From contig JAKLMB010000004.1 in assembly GCA_022813625.1 (NCBI GenBank), forward strand, positions 248,001-312,000: a DNA stretch of 64,000 nt, written 5' to 3'. The stretch is from Aaosphaeria pasadenensis (Eukaryota > Ascomycota > Dothideomycetes > Pleosporales). This document shows, piece after piece, positions 57,026-64,000 of this stretch. The translations under genes were made by a program, and so were the position numbers. Each line of letters starts with the position of its first letter. Position 1 is the stretch's first letter. Under the pieces are notes generated by a model that was given only the letters and a program-made list of their open reading frames with translations, was not told the DNA's origin and made no database searches.

Positions 57026-60000
57026 CTTCCACTTTGAACGCCATCGTTCATTTATTCCATGGCTTGAAGATCAACAGTACAATGAGAGTTAGGCGTTTGG
57101 GTGATAATAGGCTCTGCGGTAGAGGTCATACTACACCGTGAAAGAAGCAACCAATGCAATTATACCCCTCTGGTGGAATGAAGAATTGGTTCTATGATGA
57201 TTACAGGGCATAGACGAATGTCAAACAGGGGATAGAAGGCGTCATGAATGAATCAGCTCACTATGCGCCTGGAACGTTTTTGTATTATCAAGTCCAGTAT
57301 CAAAATATGTAAAACTTTCATTCCATCTTTGACTCATTTCATTCGACCAATAATCTAGCAACCGCAGATATTCCTACCACTCGAAAAAAATCAAAATCCA
57401 TAGCAAAAGACAAGTACTGAAAACCCCTTATCGTGAAATCCCACCCTATAGATACAATCCACTCGCAAGCTACTTCTCTAACATGAGCCCGTTCCTTACG
57501 CCGTGTCCCAAAAAAAGACCCAAAAAAGCATTGCTACACCTGCTTTTTCCCTTTATTCGAAGAGGGAAAAAAGAAAAGCACACAGATAATTGGTATCTAT
57601 GAAACCGACAGCTAAGAGCTCCTCTAATCATACTGCTCACGCAAAGCAAAACAGACCAAGGGTATGCGGCTCTGCCGATTTAACCCCCCACCCCCTCCCA
57701 AAGTAGAATTATCAGCGGACGTTTCTTTTTTTGGTCTCGTCCACGAGAATGGATGGGGGCTGAACTTTTCCTCATTTCTGATAAGCGATAGGCACGAATT
57801 ATTTATGATTACCATTGGCTTATATGGATATAATTGCTATCCACACTATCTATTTCAGTCAAATTTGTGACTACTTGGATAGTATCCTGCAAATGGTTTT
57901 TTAACCTTCCACGTTATCTATAATCAAACGTCTAAGAAATCCAAAATTCAACATACCAAACAAATAGAAATACTAACACAACTCGTACATGTCATAAACA
58001 CAGATACAGAAAGCCCCGCAACGCGCGGCAGAAAAAAGCCAATAAAACCCATCGTTCTTGTGATCCTCTGAGACCAATCCACCCCTACAATCTCCACACC
58101 GCATTCTTGCCGTCCGTCCATCGACTGCCTCATCCGTTCGCTGACTCCCCTCACAAGGTAAGAAAAGAAAACCTGCAGTATCACGACATGGGAAAAAACT
58201 CGAACGAATCATGTGAGGTTCTGATGCGGAGGAGGGAGATGTTCAGCCCTACGTCACACGGCCTTTCCATCATCATCATATCCGTCTCATCTCATCATGG
58301 CCGCCTACCTACATGCATGCGTGCGTGCATGCATATTGGCTGCATTCCCAACGCATGCATGTATAGTGCGTACAAACGAACACAGTAATCCCACAAATAC
58401 ACATAATTCTACAACGTATACCCACCAGATCATCTCTTCCATCGGAGAGTGGTGGGAAGGTGGGTGAGTGGGTGGCCAGATATTACACTTGCATTCTTAC
58501 ATGGTCGATATCAACCTTCACTTTGTATTTGCTTTTCCGCTCGAAAGCTGAGTGTGTGAAAGGACGAGGGATGGGTGGGAAAGAGCAACGCTGCCCTAAC
58601 GCTGGCCTGCGGTCATATCATGATGAGAAGCAGGGTCCGATTCAGCCCTATCCTATCCAGCCCTGCCCTGCCCGCACCGCCTCGAAGAGCAAGCATGTAA
58701 TGCAATACAATACTATTACTACCATACGAGTAAAATGATGCAGATGCTGACCATTTCCCGCTCGCAATCTATGCCGATTTTGCTGGCATTGGCTCACCGT
58801 ATTGGGATACTATTTCCCTGGGTGGGTGAGTGAGTTGTTTGAAGTTGGAACGCCCTGCCTGGGAATAATGGCAGGGATGAGATGATGGGATGTGTCGGGG
58901 GCCATCCAGCGTCTTTCTCACGGCGTCTTAATGACGTTGTGGGCATGTTGGGTTGGAATGGCCGGGTGGCCAAGTGGTGTATCGCTGTACAGTTTCGTCT
59001 CAAATTGCGACGGGTGATTTGAGTACCGCGAGTGGGGGAAACATAACAATATCTACTCCGTACTCCGTACACAGTACACAGTATCTGGTGGCCACTGTGT
59101 ACGGAGTATAGGGGGAAACAAACCCCATTGCCAGACAGTCGGGAAGCGATATGTTTGCCTGCTCAGTGGGCGAGGATGCCCCCACGTGTTTTATTATATT
59201 TGGCGCGGCCGCGGGTGCAAGCAGGGCATGGGATGCGAGAGCGTGGGAGTGGCGCTCGCGATATCCCGCTGCGATAGAAATCCTTCTCGGCGGTTAGGAG
59301 GGTTGATCGAGCGGGATGGATGGATGCTGAACGGTGAGCGTACAAGTACTTACTTGCTTAGGATTGAAGGGCGGGTTTGAGTGGTGGACAAGACCCGTAC
59401 ACATATACGGGAGTATTGGTGCAAGGTACCTAGGTAGTCACCGCCTTGTTGGAAACAAGTCTTGTCTGCAGAACATTTCGGTGGCTGATGTGTGAATATC
59501 ATATTCTTACGAGGTATGATGATGAGTACGAACCATAGGCAGGCGATCGATCGATTCGCAAGCGAGTGAGGGTTGCGGATGCATCCTTCTGGGCTTGGTA
59601 GATATGTAATACTAGCCAGTTTGGTACAGAGGGAGTACTGTGCAGTATGTATCACGATCATTTACAACTGCAGGCAAGGTGGATTCGGGAAAACATGTGG
59701 GGCTGTGCCACATTTGAAAGACGCCTCGTACTGTATAGTAGTACTCCGTATGTACATACATGTATGAATCCCAGGTTTGAGAGGCGCTTGTCAGACCGCG
59801 ATGGGAGATGATTGCTGCAATAGAATGCTATGTAAGGCGGAACCGACATGGGTGTATTATGTAGTGTACGGAGTACATAGTACATACATACTTCCTGTGT
59901 ATGCTTGCAACGCTTGCAGGTGTGGTTGCGATTGACCTCCCGCTGCGCAAAGTGATATACACCAGCTGTCGATTCCATGAACATATTCTTTAAACAGTCT

Positions 60001-63000
60001 CTACTTTTGTAGAGGCGACGTGCAAGGTAAAGTTTCGGAAAACAGTGAGCGACCGGCCCTGAGGGATTCGATGCAACGATGCGTCAATAGCTACCTGGCG
60101 AACCATTAGGTTCCAGTAAATCCACCACCACGAGAAGAATCCATCAAGAAAGGGCATGGCTTGATCGAAAAAGGGCTCGAATACTCCTAAAACCGCAACT
60201 TGAGTAGAGGTGCATATTATTTCTGGAATCGAGCGGTTACAATAGGGTTCCCAGAAGTACATGTGGCGCATGCCCATCCCTTGTCTGTGAAACGATATCG
60301 GTCACCATAGTTTCACTATCTTGATCGACTGAGTAGGGAGTACGTTCTGTATAGGTAGCAAAACAAACCGTCACCAAGTTGCACGATTCCTCGATTGCAT
60401 CTTCATCTGATTACGTCAATAGGTGAACTTTCATGCCGTGGACGCAAGTTTAGTCTGTGACCCTCTGTCTTCGATGCAAGTGCTCACCCTCGAGACTAAT
60501 AATAAAGCGCGCAGTGCGAATCGCAATCTAAAAGTGACGCAGCATTCCGATACTCGACACTTTGTTCACAAGGGTGCACAGCAGCGACCCGAAAGGTCGA
60601 GCCGATGCAGATGCGCGAAAGTTACCTGTTACCTGGAACAGAAATCCTGCCTAGTACGACAGACGACTCGAATTCCAGTACAAGCTAGGAATGAGACTAC
60701 ACTCGAATTGGGGGACTGTACTGTACCTAGGCAACACGAAGGACCGCAAAGCATTCTGGTGCACACTGGGTGATGTGCAATTGGCAAGTATGGAGTAGAG
60801 TGCTCGGGATTCAGGAGAAATATTAGGCCATTGCTTGGGTTGCAGTTTGATACTTCACTTGTAGTGATCGACAGGGACTGCTCCATGTTAAACAAAATGA
60901 GATCATAGATTAACGGCTGAAGTCAGCTTCAAACAACGGACCGTTTGCTGCGAACAAGATCGGCGGACCATCGCGCAGATGACAAGCACAGAGGAACAAA
61001 ATGCGTCTGTCAACTACCGGTAGGTAGGTGCGATGCTCTCTCTGCTTTAGAAAGGGAAAAAGCGGTCGCACTCAGCCGAGTACTGTCCTGTCGTGGAACG
61101 ATGAAAGGTTGCAAGGTACCGTCCCAGGTCGGATGCTCGTAAGACATGGGGCGGCATCCTCATCAGCCGTTTCTGCCTTTCTGGCACGTTGGAGTTTGGA
61201 AGACGTTGGAATACAATGGCACTGGACTGGACAGGACAGGACAGGTAGAGTTTAGTCTGGTCTGGCGGGTAATTCTTCGGCTGTCATTGCTTGCACAGGG
61301 TTATGTTGCTTTTCGTACTTCACAAATGAACGGCCCGGAACAGACGGCGCGCGGCATTGCAAATGTTAGTAGACAGTGGAGACAGGATGACGGGTGGACG
61401 AACGGCAAGCAGACGGGCAGCCTGAAGAAATACTGCAAAGGCCCGACGTCTTCGAAGATCGGGCTGTGGGATTGTAGTAAATGAAGGATGACGGCGGTAG
61501 ATTCCTCCGTAGGCAGGGTAGGAGGATAGAACAGAGTTGGAGGACTGTCCGTACGTGGTGAGCTCACCGTTCGCCGCCCCCTTTCCCATTCCCTTTTCCC
61601 TTTCCCTTTACCAATGGCGAGGCAACGCTCCACTGCTTCCACGTGTCGCCAGGGTTGCCTTTGCAGCATTGCAGGAGGGGGCCCGGATAACCTTTTGTTC
61701 GATGGGGCTTCCCCCTGGCTTCGCTTCCATCGGACTGGACTCCCGCTGCAGATTTGCAGTAGTGAGCAGTAGTGCTCCGCGCCGACCAAGCCAAAAAACC
61801 GTTCGCAAGCTCTAGGGCGTCCAAGGCTACTCTTCCCGACCTCCCCGCAGCCAAATACCTTTTATTTAATCTTACAGACACTTTTTCTGTGGAGAGCTCT
61901 CACGGTCTGTCATCCCTTTTGAGCGAACTGCAGTTATAACGGTCGCGGAGCCGACCACGATACACCCGGTGAAAACTCAGTCTCTGCTGTACTACCAGCC
62001 GCGCGCTCCAAGGCCATCTCCAATCTCCAGCCTCTTTCTGCAATGATCATGTCAGTGTACGGAGTAGTTGCTGTGTCCGTGGGTGTGTGTATGTGTCGTT
62101 TGAAATCGGCAGCGCTTGTGACAGCGACGCGTTAGGGCGGCAAAATCCCTAGCTTTGGCAATTGGGCTTGTGCCAGCCTGCTGGAGCAGTGGAAGGCTTG
62201 CTCTTTGAACTCGCATCCCAGCCACGTATACCCTATCGCTGTCGAGTCGACATTGCGATCACTCCAAGCTTATTGTACTCCGTAGAGAAGAGTCATGACG
62301 GCGATGCGAACTATGGCTGTCAGCGACAGATCATAGGCTCGACTGCGCCGGATTCACACCGTGCCTCTTTGCAAACATTGTTATCAGCTGGTTGGTGTGC
62401 CCAGTCTCACTTTGTCACTGTCTTGCTGCCTATAACCCCTGCCTACCTATATTCGCCCGTCTAGGTAGGGATGTGAAGCAGCGCCCGGTTACAGTGTCAC
62501 GAGCGAATCAGCAGACGTCCCTGTCCTTCATTTATGTTATTGGCAGCGTCCTGGGTTTTAACTTTTTGGCAAATAACCCAAGGGTCAGCAACCAACAGGC
62601 AGCCTATACGGAGGACGGAGCATCCACGAAAGGAGAATGTCATCGCAGCTCCGCCCGCGCCTTCTATTGCTTTTGGACGCCGCCCTGCGTGCAATAGTGT
62701 GAGAAACAGGAGGGATTGCGACAAAAGCAGAACGTGTAGCGACCTACCGCCACGGTTTACCTACGCAGGCTACGTTGAAGCGCATTTTTTATTTATCGCG
62801 GTGTGAGGTGGTTGTGCGTGAAACCGGCTCCAGGTCTACCTCATCCCAGCACCTGCAGCAGAGTTGCAGGCCGCAGCGATACAGTCCAAGCGGACGCTTG
62901 CATACAGCGTCCGCCGGCTTGGAGCCCGGAACTTTCTTTCGAAGGTGGGCTTGCAGCGATCTGTTCGGTCGACCTGTCTGGTCTGAGATGGAAGGGGACC

Positions 63001-64000
63001 GAATCTCGCTCCGTTGGCTCCCCGATGCTCACAGCGCCCACCGTCGCAGCTCAGACCTGGACAGCGCTTGATGAGACCGCAGTATCGCCAGTAGTGAACG
63101 TGAAAGACCCAGGAGTCCAGGACGAGGGCGGATGTCTCTCCACCGGGGCAGACGGGGGGCGTTACGACAGGGCCAATCTTGGGTGGTGGATCAAACGACA
63201 GCAGCGTTTCTAGAGACTTTCCAGAAGGAAATAGCCAAGCGAGTACAGCCGAGCAGGACGATTCCCTGCACGCACAGAGCCCCTGTCGACCAGTCTCATT
63301 ACGGCCTCACGGCGCACCTTCTGCTCCAGGAAACCATCTGTCTGAGAAGGTCCTTAAGAGAGGCGGGTTGTTGCCTGGAGAAACGCGTGAGGACGTGTGT
63401 GTATGGTGCTCAGGGTGGATGGGTGCGATGGACAGGGGTTGCTTGACGGGTGTGGGTGGCACCTCGTGTCAGGTATGGCGCGCGATTGGCATTGGCATTG
63501 GCATTTGCATTGCATGTTTGGGCGCATGTATATTTGTAGGCGTGATCGATGGATATGAGAGAGGTCAATATCATAGGCTTGATGGAGCGGGCGTAAGGAC
63601 GGAAGGACTGCGGCATCTCGCACTGATCCCACGTGGATGGCGATTAGGAGCCTATCTGCTGCACGACCTCCACCAACTACGATGAGTACGGTATAATGAT
63701 AAAGACTTGAAAGGAAAGCAATAGGAAAAGCAAGCATGTTGTGTGAAACAAAAAAAGCAACGTCAAGATAGAACCACTGCTCATGCGGACAATCTATATG
63801 CGCCTCTCTACTTCGTACAGAGGAACCATTCCATCTACCTATGCACTCTGTCGGTATCTGGGGTTCAGGCGGTCCACAGAGGTGTAAGTGGGTAGGTGGA
63901 TGGATGGAAGACTGTCGGGTACCAGCAACCTGGGAGAAGGTCGGTCCACGGTGGACAGCTTTGACATGGAATTTGGAAGAGTGGATGTGACCTGTACGAA
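57026..64000. other. Long gene-poor end of the window
   Basis: Seven kilobases without a credible gene. Several TACTCCGTA/TACGGAGTA motifs are spread through it (59054-59070, 59099-59108, 59741-59750, 59866-59876, 62057-62066, 62275-62284), an ACCTAGGTAG motif at 59428-59437, and a perfect 14-bp inverted repeat at 59061-59108. The longest ORFs (61301-61789 minus, 63179-63685 plus) have no domain, biased composition and overlapping rivals on the other frames. A gene that starts beyond the right edge could have its promoter here. Confidence 0.55.
59061..59108. repeat. Perfect 14-bp inverted repeat built from the TACTCCGTA motif
   Basis: TACTCCGTACACAG (59061-59074) and its exact reverse complement CTGTGTACGGAGTA (59095-59108) flank a 20-base spacer that itself contains more ACAGTA/TGGCCA palindromic sequence. 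A second TACTCCGTAC overlaps the left arm (59054-59063). It could form a hairpin, be a paired regulatory site, or be the relic of a small inverted-repeat element. No target-site duplication was checked. Confidence 0.65.

Noticed and set aside
63179..63685. 168-codon plus ORF with one hydrophobic stretch
   Set aside because: No domain, no leader or splice support, and the surrounding ORFs in other frames are of equal length.
1..64000. CRISPR arrays, bacterial operons, riboswitches
   Set aside because: No regularly spaced direct repeats; spliceosomal introns and fungal families show a eukaryotic nuclear genome.

Overview
The window is nuclear DNA from a filamentous ascomycete (Pezizomycotina). 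Genes carry short 45-140 bp introns with GTATGT/GTAAGT-type donors and CTAAC/CTGAC-like branch sites. The protein families are fungal: a Zn-cluster regulator C-terminus, a FRE ferric reductase, a PL4 rhamnogalacturonan lyase, a SesA/NB-ARC/TPR NLR and a Rua1-type regulator. A Dothideomycete is a reasonable guess, because a nuclear copy of ATP synthase subunit 8 is present and that gene is missing from mitochondrial genomes in some Pleosporales. The sequence alone does not fix the species.

Layout: the C-terminal half of a fungal transcription factor (1-1820); a 6 kb gene-free stretch with pyrimidine-rich tracts; a ferric-chelate reductase (7844-9851); another gene-poor stretch; a Nudix hydrolase (14290-15067, minus); two intron-containing tRNA genes, Arg(ACG) and Pro(AGG), facing each other; a secreted low-complexity protein (16933-17917, minus); a large glycine-rich-domain (PF07173-type) protein (19277-21869, minus); a small secreted, C-terminally anchored protein (24469-25002); a rhamnogalacturonan lyase (25663-27509, minus); an F-box protein (28482-29621, minus) divergent from SEC39 (29910-32819); nuclear-encoded ATP8 (33372-33726, minus) divergent from an NmrA-like oxidoreductase (34408-35422); a Rua1-C transcription regulator (38676-41012, minus); a type II membrane protein with a repetitive beta-type ectodomain (45361-47117, minus); an NLR (48588-51659); a convergent signal-peptide/single-TM protein interrupted by one TAG (52210-54382, minus); a four-TM protein (56127-57025); then 7 kb without a convincing gene.

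The genes do not form an obvious biosynthetic cluster. They read as ordinary euchromatic genes separated by unusually long intergenic DNA that is dotted with two recurring short motifs, ACCTAGGTA and TACTCCGTA.

The most interesting items are: (i) an ATP8 gene that sits in the nucleus with its own presequence and intron, with exons too short to stand out as ORFs; (ii) the NLR, where two introns of length 3n without stop codons sit in frame, one of them inside the Walker A lysine motif, so retention would give a full-length protein with a broken P-loop; (iii) the receptor-like gene at 52210-54382, where the same frame stays open for about 196 codons past a TAG and then enters a transmembrane segment. 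Exon boundaries were worked out by hand from reading frame, splice consensus and family motifs, and no RNA evidence was available.
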